Source of the DNA: Legionellaceae bacterium
Lineage (GTDB): Bacteria > Pseudomonadota > Gammaproteobacteria > Legionellales > Legionellaceae
Assembly (NCBI GenBank): GCA_023266075.1
Contig: JAHFRX010000048.1
Coordinates: 1 to 6,205 of the forward strand
Length of the DNA: 6,205 bases
Direction of reading: 5' to 3'
The notes beneath the pieces were generated by a model that had not been told where the DNA came from, ran no database searches, and saw only the letters and a program-made list of their open reading frames with translations. This document shows positions 1 to 5,999 of the stretch, one piece after another. Each line of letters opens with the position of its first letter. Position 1 is the stretch's first letter. The translations under genes were made by a program, and so were the position numbers.

Positions 1-583
1 TAAAATGCCAAGTTTCGATGACTTCACAATATAATTTCTGGTCCAGACGCGGATGTGGGATTTGATAAACGTTGAGAAAGCGTTGTTTATTTATTTTGTT
101 GACGATCTCAAGAGGTAGTCGGGTGCGCTCAATTAATACAATATCGTGAGCGGGTCGTTTTTTTTCTCTTAAAACTTGCTCCACGGTGGATAAAGAGGCC
201 AAAATCTTGTTAATATTTTGCACATGATCTGTGGCTAATTCATTCACAATAGACAGTAAGAAAGGGAGTGTGCTGAATTTTCCCCAGACAAACTCCTTAA
301 GCAACCCAAGTTTGTTGTTCGCTTGCAGTGATATTGCCATGAAATGATTTAACTCATTCAGCCATTGCTCAATTTTTTTATGTCGTAAGGGATGGTTTAA
401 CCAAAACTCGTGTCGATAAGCGACGATGATTTTAAATTCCTGTACGTTGGAAGATTGTTCAGAAAAAAAGTCTAGATAGTCACTTTGAAAGTATTTTTTT
501 TCAATAAATCGATTTGCTTGTTCTCCAATTTCACACAAATAAGCAGTGCTTTTCTCCCAATGATCATACACGTTTGTACTCAT
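1..583 (-). CDS. Hypothetical helical protein, N-terminal 194 codons (C-terminus beyond left edge)
   Basis: An uninterrupted reading frame runs leftward from ATG at 583-581 to the window edge with no stop, so it is a partial gene. The start is supported by GAGG about 10 nt upstream (TCCGAGGCAAGATCATT before ATG) and a plausible promoter at 623-651. The protein begins MSTNVYDHWEKSTAYLCEIG. It is rich in Lys, Glu, Gln, Asn and aromatic residues and looks mainly alpha-helical for about 140 residues, for example around LRHKKIEQWLNELNHFMAIS. A more mixed stretch follows, with KKRPAHDIVLIERTRLPLEI and then YQIPHPRLDQKLYCEVIE. There is no signal peptide or membrane helix, so it is probably cytoplasmic. 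I do not recognise the family and assign no function. The helical N-terminus followed by a strand-like segment could be the lead-in to a catalytic domain beyond the edge. Two A8 runs lie inside the frame (RC of 167-174 and 493-500) without breaking it. Reality as a gene is fairly sure; identity is unknown. Confidence 0.8.
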   Translation of the reverse strand, partial: MSTNVYDHWEKSTAYLCEIGEQANRFIEKKYFQSDYLDFFSEQSSNVQEFKIIVAYRHEFWLNHPLRHKKIEQWLNELNHFMAISLQANNKLGLLKEFVWGKFSTLPFLLSIVNELATDHVQNINKILASLSTVEQVLREKKRPAHDIVLIERTRLPLEIVNKINKQRFLNVYQIPHPRLDQKLYCEVIETWHF

Positions 584-622
584 AATGATCTTGCCTCGGA
601 AAATCAGACACTGTTACGAAAC

Positions 623-651
623 ATTTTCTCATAAAAATTTAATACGCTCAA
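623..651 (-). promoter_or_regulatory. Candidate sigma70 promoter for the left-edge gene
   Basis: On the minus strand a -35-like TTGAGC (651-646) is followed by a 17-nt spacer and a -10-like GAAAAT (628-623). Each matches four of six consensus bases. Initiation would fall near 616, giving a leader of about 33 nt before the ATG at 583. A weak inverted repeat, TGTT-ACGA-AACA (612-623), sits at the expected start site. The match is modest and the AT-rich context produces such hits by chance; the gene could also be read from the phosphorylase transcript, since no terminator is visible between them. Confidence 0.35.
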
Positions 652-679
652 GGGTGTTGGACGTGGGTGTTTTGGACGT
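652..679. repeat. Imperfect tandem repeat, two copies (13 and 15 bp)
   Basis: GGGTGTTGGACGT (652-664) is followed immediately by GGGTGTTTTGGACGT (665-679). The copies differ only by two extra T's in the second. It lies in the 122-bp gap between the phosphorylase stop and the left-edge gene, directly upstream of the proposed -35 of that gene. It could be a duplicated activator or repressor site or a simple slippage duplication. Nothing else in 584-705 looks like a gene or a Rho-independent terminator. Confidence 0.6.
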
Positions 680-705
680 GTATATCGCGCAGCTTCGTGC
701 TCTGA

Positions 706-2226
706 TTAGGTTTTTTTTGGCGTAATTTTAATAATGTTTGGCATGGATGTCGCATAGGCATACGAATAATCCAGCGCTCCTTTTGATTCAGCATGAATTC
801 GATACAATACCTGGCCTTTTTCGACATCACTCCCTAATTTCGCAAAAAATTCAATCCCTGCGGTAGGATTATAGGGTGCTCCAGCCAATTTAGCGACCTT
901 CGCCAGATGTCTATTATCAATCTCAGTCACAACACCACTTTGTTTTGCTAAAATGTGATACGTCAGTGGCGCCGTTAATGGCTCTTTAAATCCACCTTGT
1001 GCCTCACAAATCCGCAAGAATTTTTTAAAAGCGGCACCACCTTCTAATAATTGTCTGGCAAGCACCATCCCCTGCCCCTGTGGCGCTTTTTTGCCAAACT
1101 CAAGAATGACAGCCGCCAGCACAATCGCTTTATTTTTTAAATCAATCGGTGCTTCTTTATCGTTCCGAAGAACAGCTAAAATATCTTTTGCCTCTAATGC
1201 CGGTCCGATGCCACGGCCTAATGGCTGATTCCCATCTGTTTTTAACGTATAGACGTGTAGGCCAAGTGCACTGCCAACAACCGAAAAATAATTTTGCAAT
1301 TTAAAAAAATCAAGCGCCGAACGAATTTTTGCTGTGGGCCCAACAGGTATATCAATCAGCACATGTGTCGCTCCAATGGCTGCTTTTTTTGAAAGAACGG
1401 AAGCGACCATTTGGCCTTCTAGATCAAGATCCAAAACACGTTCTATGCGAATAAGGATATCATCAGCAGGACTTAACCCCAAACGACTACCCCATACCAT
1501 ACACCCACCTTCTTGAGCAACCACCGATTGAATTTGACGGTCACTTAAATTCACTGTCGTCATCGTTTCAATGGTATCCGCTGTACCAGAAGGAGAAGTA
1601 ATCGCACGGGAAGAGGTTTTAGGAATAATAAGCCCTGCTGCAGCTACAATGGCGACAACAATAGGTGTGGTCCTATTACCAGGGATCCCACCTACGCTGT
1701 GCTTATCGACAACCATCGCATGGTCCCAATGTAATTGTTCTCCTGTTTTTATCATCGCTTGCGTGAGATAAATCATTTCTTGAATATTAAGATTATCGTG
1801 ACCGAACGCTGTGATAAAACTGGATAAATGAATATTAGAATATTTCCCGGCGACAATATCGTAGAGAATGGCATCAAATTCATTTGCCGTTAATGCGTTG
1901 CCATATATTTTGGAGCGCACATAACTCAGTGACATGACCGGTGGTGGATGAGACAAACTCACATAATCACCGGTATGAGCATGAAGTCCCTCCCAAGCGC
2001 TTTCAGAAAGACCTACCTCACAAGCTTTCAAGATATCAGAATGTACGACATTTAATGTCGCAACAATAGAATGATCATTCAATGTAACAACCACTTGTGT
2101 ATGCGCATAAAATCCTTCCGATTTACAAATAAAACAATCTGAATGAATAAAAACAATAAATTCATGTAGCGTATCGATGCCTAATTTTACAAGCTTCAGT
2201 CGATTGAGTTCATTCGTCATTGTCAT
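706..2226 (-). CDS. Type-2 thymidine phosphorylase / AMP phosphorylase-like enzyme
   Basis: A 506-aa cytosolic phosphorylase that uses phosphate to split a nucleoside (or nucleoside 5'-monophosphate) into base and ribose phosphate. The length and extra N-terminal domain (about 1-95, with a CxxC at C31/C34 in SDCFICKSEGF) place it in the long AMP-phosphorylase-like subfamily, not the roughly 440-aa classical DeoA. The phosphate-binding loop KHSVGGIPG is at 175-183. The substrate motif SSRAITSPSGTADTIE is at 205-220, where classical DeoA has a Lys in the equivalent of TLDKLE. SPADD (252-256) holds the Asp expected to be the general acid. The C-terminal PYNP-type domain (about 428-482) includes SGVVTEID and GAPYNPTAGIEF. 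The start is ATG 2226, with GAGG six nt upstream inside a G-rich Shine-Dalgarno; a second ATG at 2220 is two codons in. It lies 63 bp downstream of the nuclease gene, probably in one operon. The family call is firm, but thymidine versus NMP as true substrate cannot be decided from sequence, so I avoid the symbol deoA. Confidence 0.93.
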   Translation of the reverse strand: MTMTNELNRLKLVKLGIDTLHEFIVFIHSDCFICKSEGFYAHTQVVVTLNDHSIVATLNVVHSDILKACEVGLSESAWEGLHAHTGDYVSLSHPPPVMSLSYVRSKIYGNALTANEFDAILYDIVAGKYSNIHLSSFITAFGHDNLNIQEMIYLTQAMIKTGEQLHWDHAMVVDKHSVGGIPGNRTTPIVVAIVAAAGLIIPKTSSRAITSPSGTADTIETMTTVNLSDRQIQSVVAQEGGCMVWGSRLGLSPADDILIRIERVLDLDLEGQMVASVLSKKAAIGATHVLIDIPVGPTAKIRSALDFFKLQNYFSVVGSALGLHVYTLKTDGNQPLGRGIGPALEAKDILAVLRNDKEAPIDLKNKAIVLAAVILEFGKKAPQGQGMVLARQLLEGGAAFKKFLRICEAQGGFKEPLTAPLTYHILAKQSGVVTEIDNRHLAKVAKLAGAPYNPTAGIEFFAKLGSDVEKGQVLYRIHAESKGALDYSYAYATSMPNIIKITPKKT

Positions 2227-2273
2227 CTGCCCCCTCTCCCAAAGCCATCAAACAGTGATAACTCATGCATCAT
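2223..2273 (-). CDS. Possible 16-codon minicistron coupled to the phosphorylase start
   Basis: In the 63-bp gap between the nuclease stop and the phosphorylase, ATG at 2273-2271 opens a frame reading MMHELSLFDGFGRGGR. It ends at TGA 2225-2223, so the stop overlaps the phosphorylase ATG (2226-2224) as ATGA. Its last codons (GGG AGA GGG GGC AGA) are also the G-rich ribosome-binding sequence of the phosphorylase. The overlap is the classic arrangement for translational coupling. Against it, the upstream sequence (GATAAGAACA before ATG) is only a poor Shine-Dalgarno, the frame is very short, and such overlaps occur by chance. The peptide resembles nothing I know. Treat as a leader-peptide candidate, not an established gene. 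Confidence 0.2.
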   Translation of the reverse strand: MMHELSLFDGFGRGGR

Positions 2274-2289
2274 TGTTCTTATCAAAAAC

Positions 2290-3648
2290 TCACGTTAGCA
2301 TTTCCTCATCTAAATAACGCGGTACCATACACTCCCAATGAAATTTTTCTTCTATTTTTAATTTGAGTGCCTGCGCCGATTCTTTTTCACCGTGCGTAAT
2401 AAAAACTTTTCTTGGCGTACTTTTTTCTTTAGCAAGCCACATTAACATTTCTGAATAATCAGCATGCGCTGATACGTTATTCATTTGAATAACCTCCGCA
2501 CGAATAGGAACCATTTGCCCAAACATTTTTACCTCTTTTTCACCACGAACCATCCTATCACCACGCGTGCCACTCGCTTGAAACCCACTAAATAAAATTG
2601 TATTTCTATGGTCGGGTGCAAAATTTCGGATATGGTGAACGACACGCCCACCTGTTGCCATGCCACTGGCTGATATCAAAATCATCGGCATTTTTTGTTG
2701 GAAAAATGCTTTTGATTCATCTACGTCATGTACATATTGAGCAATACCACAGACATCTTTGCATTGTTCCTTATTCAAGCGATTTTCACCAGAATGTTTC
2801 GAAAAAATATGCGTCGCATCCGTAGCCATCGGGCTATCGACAAAAACAGGGATGTTTGGAATTGCGTTTTTTACTTTTAACTGTTGGATATAATATAATA
2901 AAGATTGCGCGCGACCGACGGCAAATGCTGGGATCAAAATAATCCCCCCTCGCTTAGCTGTGCGGTTAATGATTTCTCCCAATTGTTTTTCTGGATCAAT
3001 CGTCTCGTGTAAACGAGCACCATATGTTGATTCAATCACTAAATAATCGGCGTCTGGTGGAGATTCCGGTGGCTTCATAATGGGATCATTGGGGCGGCCG
3101 AGATCACCCGAAAAAAGCACAGAAACATCGTCATGCGCTACTCTAATTGATGCAGCCCCTAAAATATGCCCGGCATAATGAAAGCTCGCATAAAGATCTT
3201 CATGAATTTTGAATCGTTTATCAAAATCAATGGCCTCAAAATAACCAAGCGCAACTTTTGCATCCGCTTTTGTATACAGTGGTTTGGCAGGATGATGTTT
3301 AGAATATCCCTTCAAATTCGCATAATAAGCCTCTTCTTCTTGAAGATGCCCACTATCGGGTAATAATATTTTACACAAATCTTTTGTAGCTTCAGTACAA
3401 AAAATCTTGCCACGGAATCCTTGTTTTACCAGCAAAGGGATATAACCACTATGATCAATATGAGCGTGCGTCAACAATACGCCATCAATCGCTGCCGGAT
3501 GAATGGGTAAGTGGGCCCAATTACGTAGCCTAAGTTCTTTATAACCTTGAAAAATACCGCAATCGACAAGCACTTTCGATTGCTTCGTTTGTATTAAATA
3601 TTTCGAGCCAGTCACAGTTTCTGTGGCCCCTAAAAATTGAAGCTTCAT
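2290..3648 (-). CDS. MBL-fold beta-CASP RNA-processing nuclease (RNA exonuclease/endonuclease family)
   Basis: A 452-aa cytosolic metallo-beta-lactamase-fold nuclease of the beta-CASP group (relatives: CPSF-73 and the bacterial TTHA0252/YSH1-type enzymes), expected to cut RNA with two zinc ions. All signature motifs are present. Motif 1 is LVDCGIFQG around D29. Motif 2 is THAHIDHSG (H61, H63, D65, H66). Motif 3 is AGHILGA (H161). Motif 4 is FSGDLGR (D182). Beta-CASP motif A is IESTYG (E206), motif B is SAHAD (H395) and motif C is THGE (H419), with the RMMBL segment at the C-terminus. The beta-CASP insert spans roughly 225-355, including ISASGMATGGR and FSGFQASGTRG. Length is typical and the enzyme looks complete. 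MKLQFLGATETVTG is the usual family N-terminus, fixing ATG 3648; GGGTG precedes it by only a few nucleotides. The gene is first in the leftward unit, with the phosphorylase next. RNA is the likely substrate by family; exo- versus endonuclease activity is not decidable here. Confidence 0.93.
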   Translation of the reverse strand: MKLQFLGATETVTGSKYLIQTKQSKVLVDCGIFQGYKELRLRNWAHLPIHPAAIDGVLLTHAHIDHSGYIPLLVKQGFRGKIFCTEATKDLCKILLPDSGHLQEEEAYYANLKGYSKHHPAKPLYTKADAKVALGYFEAIDFDKRFKIHEDLYASFHYAGHILGAASIRVAHDDVSVLFSGDLGRPNDPIMKPPESPPDADYLVIESTYGARLHETIDPEKQLGEIINRTAKRGGIILIPAFAVGRAQSLLYYIQQLKVKNAIPNIPVFVDSPMATDATHIFSKHSGENRLNKEQCKDVCGIAQYVHDVDESKAFFQQKMPMILISASGMATGGRVVHHIRNFAPDHRNTILFSGFQASGTRGDRMVRGEKEVKMFGQMVPIRAEVIQMNNVSAHADYSEMLMWLAKEKSTPRKVFITHGEKESAQALKLKIEEKFHWECMVPRYLDEEMLT

Positions 3649-3678
3649 GTGTCACCCAAAATGAACCTAGTAGCAGTC

Positions 3679-3708
3679 ATTGTAATCCTATTTAAAGGTT
3701 TTTTGTAA
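3679..3708 (-). promoter_or_regulatory. Candidate promoter for the nuclease-phosphorylase unit
   Basis: On the minus strand TACAAT (3684-3679), five of six matches to the -10 consensus, is preceded by an 18-nt spacer and TTACAA (3708-3703), a poor -35. Initiation would be near 3672, about 24 nt before the nuclease ATG at 3648. It is the best match for the leftward direction in the divergent 184-bp region, but the weak -35 means an activator or another site may be used. Confidence 0.35.
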
Positions 3709-3780
3709 TACTGAACTTTGAACAACACCACGCAAAGAAAGAAGGATTGTCCATTACAACTCCATGCTCACAAGTTAACA

Positions 3781-3793
3781 ACATTTTTAATGT
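3781..3793. repeat. Short inverted repeat ACATT-TTT-AATGT in the divergent region
   Basis: Arms of 5 bp around a 3-nt centre, lying 8 bp upstream of the proposed -10 of the MFS gene, where its -35 contact would be. It follows a GTTAAC palindrome at 3774-3779. The position would suit a local regulator binding between the two divergent genes, but a repeat this short in AT-rich DNA is often chance. The rest of 3649-3832 shows no gene, RNA or terminator. Confidence 0.3.
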
Positions 3794-3798
3794 ATTCT

Positions 3799-3807
3799 TG
3801 ATATACT
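3799..3807 (+). promoter_or_regulatory. Candidate extended -10 promoter for the MFS gene
   Basis: TGATATACT fits the extended -10 pattern TGnTATAAT with one mismatch. A good -35-like TTAACA (3775-3780) lies 21 nt upstream of TATACT, too far for a standard spacer, so the extended -10 would have to carry recognition. Initiation near 3814 would give a leader of about 19 nt. The gene then lacks a strong Shine-Dalgarno (CTCAGAATAAAT before ATG). Confidence 0.4.
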
Positions 3808-3832
3808 CTAACTTTACCCGCTCAGAATAAAT

Positions 3833-5083
3833 ATGCATACTCAAAAACAGCATCATCATGAAAAAAAACAACTGAACATTATCCTCATGATGGTCTTTAT
3901 GAGTTTTTTGGGAGCATCTATTGCCTATCCTATTCTTCCACCGTTATTTTTACATCCAACATCACACGCGCTTATCTCTACATCATGGAATGAAACAACA
4001 CGATTATTGTTGTTAGGATTGACACTCGCATGCTTTCCATTTGGACAATTTATCGGCTCTCCCATTCTCGGTCGAAACTCTGATAAATACGGTCGAAAAA
4101 AAATGCTGTTGATCAGTTTAATAGGATGCATTATTGGATACACGCTCATTATCATCGCATTTCAAACTGATTGCTTATGGTTACTGCTGATCGGCCAATT
4201 TGTAACTGGATTTATGGAAGGCACATATACGATTGTAAAAGCTTTTGCGGCAGAATTTAAAACCATTAACAAATACATGAGTTTCGGCCGCATCAATAGC
4301 ATTGGTTCTTTAGGATACATTGCAGGCCCTCTATTAGGTGGATTTCTCTCTGACTCACAGATTTGTGCCTGGTTCTCTTATGTCATTCCTTTTATATTCG
4401 CTTTATTCGCAATGGTCATCATACTCATCCTTGTGTATTGGAAATTGCCACTTCATACCGCTTTTAATTGCATCAAAAAAGAATCTTTATGGCAACAATT
4501 AAACATCATTAAACAATTTAAAGCCTTATTTTCTCATTATCCGCACCTCAAGCACCTCTTGATTGTCAGTACTTTGTTTACTTTATCTATTGATATTTTT
4601 TATGAATTTAGCCCCGTATATTTAACAGGAAAATGGGGCATGACTTCCGCGATGATTGCTATTTACAATGTAGCACTTTCCATGGCGCTTTCATTGGGCT
4701 CAGTGTGGATTCCCAGCTCGCTTTCAAAGCATTTTTCTCATCATAAAATCATCACTTTCGCGATGCTTGCTACAGCATTAATTCTGAGCTGTATGATTAT
4801 TTTTCAACATCCTTTGCCGATGCTACTCTTTTTCGCACTGATGGGATTTAGTATCACCACAGTAATCACAACGATGAGCATTCATCTTTCGAATATGGCA
4901 CACCCTGATATTCAAGGAGAGGCCCTAGGCATACAGCAAAGTCTGCGAACCTTAGGTGATGCCATCATTTGTCTTTTTGGTGGATTAATCGCGATAATTT
5001 CGATTCTATTTCCTATCGTCTTAAGTTGTTTAATCGCATTTTTAGCCACTCTTTTATCACTATTCTACCTGGACAAAAAATGA
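3833..5083 (+). CDS. MFS transporter, 12 transmembrane helices (DHA1/TetA-like drug:H+ antiporter type)
   Basis: A 416-aa inner-membrane protein, a normal MFS length. About 12 hydrophobic helices can be placed: roughly 14-40, 57-78, 90-110, 114-135, 155-174, 180-203, then after a basic loop (204-238), 239-260, 272-292, 304-324, 328-350, 370-392 and 394-412. MFS motif A is GRNSDKYGRKK (80-90) in the loop between helices 2 and 3. GYIAGPLLGGFLSD (161-174) in helix 5 is a motif-C-like antiporter signature (GxxxGPxxGG). Together these favour a proton-coupled exporter of the TetA/Bcr-like group, but substrate cannot be read from sequence. The N-terminus (MHTQKQHHHEKK) is polar and His-rich and contains an A8 run (3861-3868). 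ATG 3833 has a weak Shine-Dalgarno; the tandem ATGs at codons 19-20 look no better and would clip helix 1. It is divergent from the nuclease gene, and the barrel-protein gene follows by 112 bp on the same strand. Confidence 0.9.
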   Translation: MHTQKQHHHEKKQLNIILMMVFMSFLGASIAYPILPPLFLHPTSHALISTSWNETTRLLLLGLTLACFPFGQFIGSPILGRNSDKYGRKKMLLISLIGCIIGYTLIIIAFQTDCLWLLLIGQFVTGFMEGTYTIVKAFAAEFKTINKYMSFGRINSIGSLGYIAGPLLGGFLSDSQICAWFSYVIPFIFALFAMVIILILVYWKLPLHTAFNCIKKESLWQQLNIIKQFKALFSHYPHLKHLLIVSTLFTLSIDIFYEFSPVYLTGKWGMTSAMIAIYNVALSMALSLGSVWIPSSLSKHFSHHKIITFAMLATALILSCMIIFQHPLPMLLFFALMGFSITTVITTMSIHLSNMAHPDIQGEALGIQQSLRTLGDAIICLFGGLIAIISILFPIVLSCLIAFLATLLSLFYLDKK

Positions 5084-5158
5084 GCACTATTTCCGCTACC
5101 ATCATGGCCTATTTTGTGTCATCTGCAGTAAGAAAACAGTTGCAGCACCACCAAATAT

Positions 5159-5188
5159 ATGTAAATCTGTTTCCTGTTTACATGTAAA
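5159..5188. promoter_or_regulatory. ATGTAAA/TTTACAT half-site cluster touching the barrel-gene Shine-Dalgarno
   Basis: ATGTAAA (5159-5165), its inverse TTTACAT (5177-5183) and ATGTAAA again (5182-5188) are arranged so that the last two form the perfect 12-bp palindrome TTTACATGTAAA (5177-5188). The palindrome ends at the Shine-Dalgarno AAGGA (5187-5191), 7 bp before the ATG at 5196. As DNA it could be an operator. As RNA the middle copy could pair with either the first copy (7-bp stem, 11-nt loop) or the third, the latter touching the Shine-Dalgarno. Both readings are inference. The rest of the 112-bp gap (5084-5195) has a weak CTGCA/TGCAG hairpin (5123-5145) without a T-run, so no terminator, and no convincing promoter for the barrel gene. 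Confidence 0.4.
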
Positions 5189-5195
5189 GGAATAG

Positions 5196-5987
5196 ATGAG
5201 ACAAATGATTAAAACAACTTCACCGTCCATTAAACTGATAGGCTTGCTTATCGCTTGTATCACCAGTCAAACTTATGCGAATAATTGCTACGTATTACCT
5301 TATCAGCCCTGGCGTTTTATTTTCTCGTTTGGCGGTGGAGGCGTTGTTACTTCAAACATCGGCGCATTAGCCAATTTCCCCATCACCAACCCAACCACAA
5401 GTGAATACTACAACTACACGGATACCGCGTCTTCTGATACAAAAGCCTTTCTTGATTTGTATTTTGCAGGAGAATTTGAGATACAAACAGGATTGTTACT
5501 CCAACTTGGTATCGGATACACACAACCCAATTCATTTACAGCAAAAGGCGATTTCACACAAGGAACTGATACAGCATCACAAAATACGTATACCTATTCG
5601 TATAAGGTCCTTGCAAAGCAACTGTTAGCAGAGGCAAAACTTATCATTTTTGGTAATAGTGAACAAAAATTCCATCCCTACCTTATGGTAGGAGCAGGCA
5701 TCTCACGTAATCATGCGTATAGTTATTTAACCAATGTTCCAGCAACACTTACATTTACTCGAACATATGCCTCTAAAACATCTGATGCACTCAGTTTTGT
5801 CGGGGGTGGTGGCGTAGAGTTTGATATCCACGAGCAAGTGCGTCTCGGTTTTGGTTATCGCTACGCGGGGCTTGGCAAAGTGACACTCGGTGATTCAAGT
5901 ATCGATGGTACGCCCGTCTCTGGCACTTTATATCAATCTAATTTAAATATGAATGAATTTTTAATTCAATTAACGTTTCGCTTCTAA
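5196..5987 (+). CDS. Exported outer-membrane beta-barrel protein (OmpA-type/opacity-like small barrel)
   Basis: A 263-aa protein with a Sec signal peptide: basic MRQMIKTTSPSIK, a hydrophobic core LIGLLIACITS, and likely signal peptidase I cleavage after A28 (QTYA/NN). The mature part alternates short amphipathic strands with Gly/Thr/Ser-rich loops: FIFSFGGGGV (41-50), FLDLYFAGEFEI (85-96), LLLQLGIGYTQ (100-110), KQLLAEAKLIIFG (141-153), HPYLMVGAGIS (160-170), ALSFVGGGGVEFDI (198-211) and VRLGFGYRYAGLG (215-227). It ends LIQLTFRF, with the C-terminal Phe used by the BAM machinery. This fits an 8-stranded porin-like barrel of the OMP_b-brl type. LIAC (18-21) also satisfies a lipobox, but the terminal Phe and short preceding core favour a true barrel. 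ATG 5196 follows AAGGA closely; a second ATG at 5205 would be too far. Role unknown: adhesion, pore or structure. It is 12 bp upstream of the next exported gene, clearly one transcript. Confidence 0.85.
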   Translation: MRQMIKTTSPSIKLIGLLIACITSQTYANNCYVLPYQPWRFIFSFGGGGVVTSNIGALANFPITNPTTSEYYNYTDTASSDTKAFLDLYFAGEFEIQTGLLLQLGIGYTQPNSFTAKGDFTQGTDTASQNTYTYSYKVLAKQLLAEAKLIIFGNSEQKFHPYLMVGAGISRNHAYSYLTNVPATLTFTRTYASKTSDALSFVGGGGVEFDIHEQVRLGFGYRYAGLGKVTLGDSSIDGTPVSGTLYQSNLNMNEFLIQLTFRF

Positions 5988-5999
5988 AAGGAATATTGC

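Noticed and set aside
584..705. Rho-independent terminator after the phosphorylase
   Set aside because: No GC-rich stem followed by a T-run could be found on the minus strand in this gap.
648..830. A 60-aa minus-strand frame overlapping the phosphorylase 3' end
   Set aside because: It is a frame-shifted shadow of the phosphorylase C-terminus, and its tail simply translates the tandem repeat (VQNTHVQHP).
3166..3363. Open frame on the plus strand inside the nuclease gene
   Set aside because: It is antisense to a fully conserved enzyme, has no ribosome site of note and its product resembles no protein; other short antisense frames at 1334-1771, 2598-2825 and 3925-4155 are dismissed for the same reason.
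3861..3868. A8 run near the start of the MFS gene as a phase-variation switch
   Set aside because: Similar 8-base A/T runs occur at 167-174, 493-500 and 711-718 in this AT-rich window, and the run encodes ordinary Glu-Lys-Lys codons; no evidence of switching.
5123..5145. CTGCA/TGCAG hairpin after the MFS gene as a terminator
   Set aside because: The stem is only 5 bp with a 13-nt loop and is not followed by a T-run.
4969..5187. Plus-strand frame across the MFS 3' end and the following gap
   Set aside because: Most of it overlaps the MFS gene in another frame, it lacks a ribosome site, and the composition is not protein-like.
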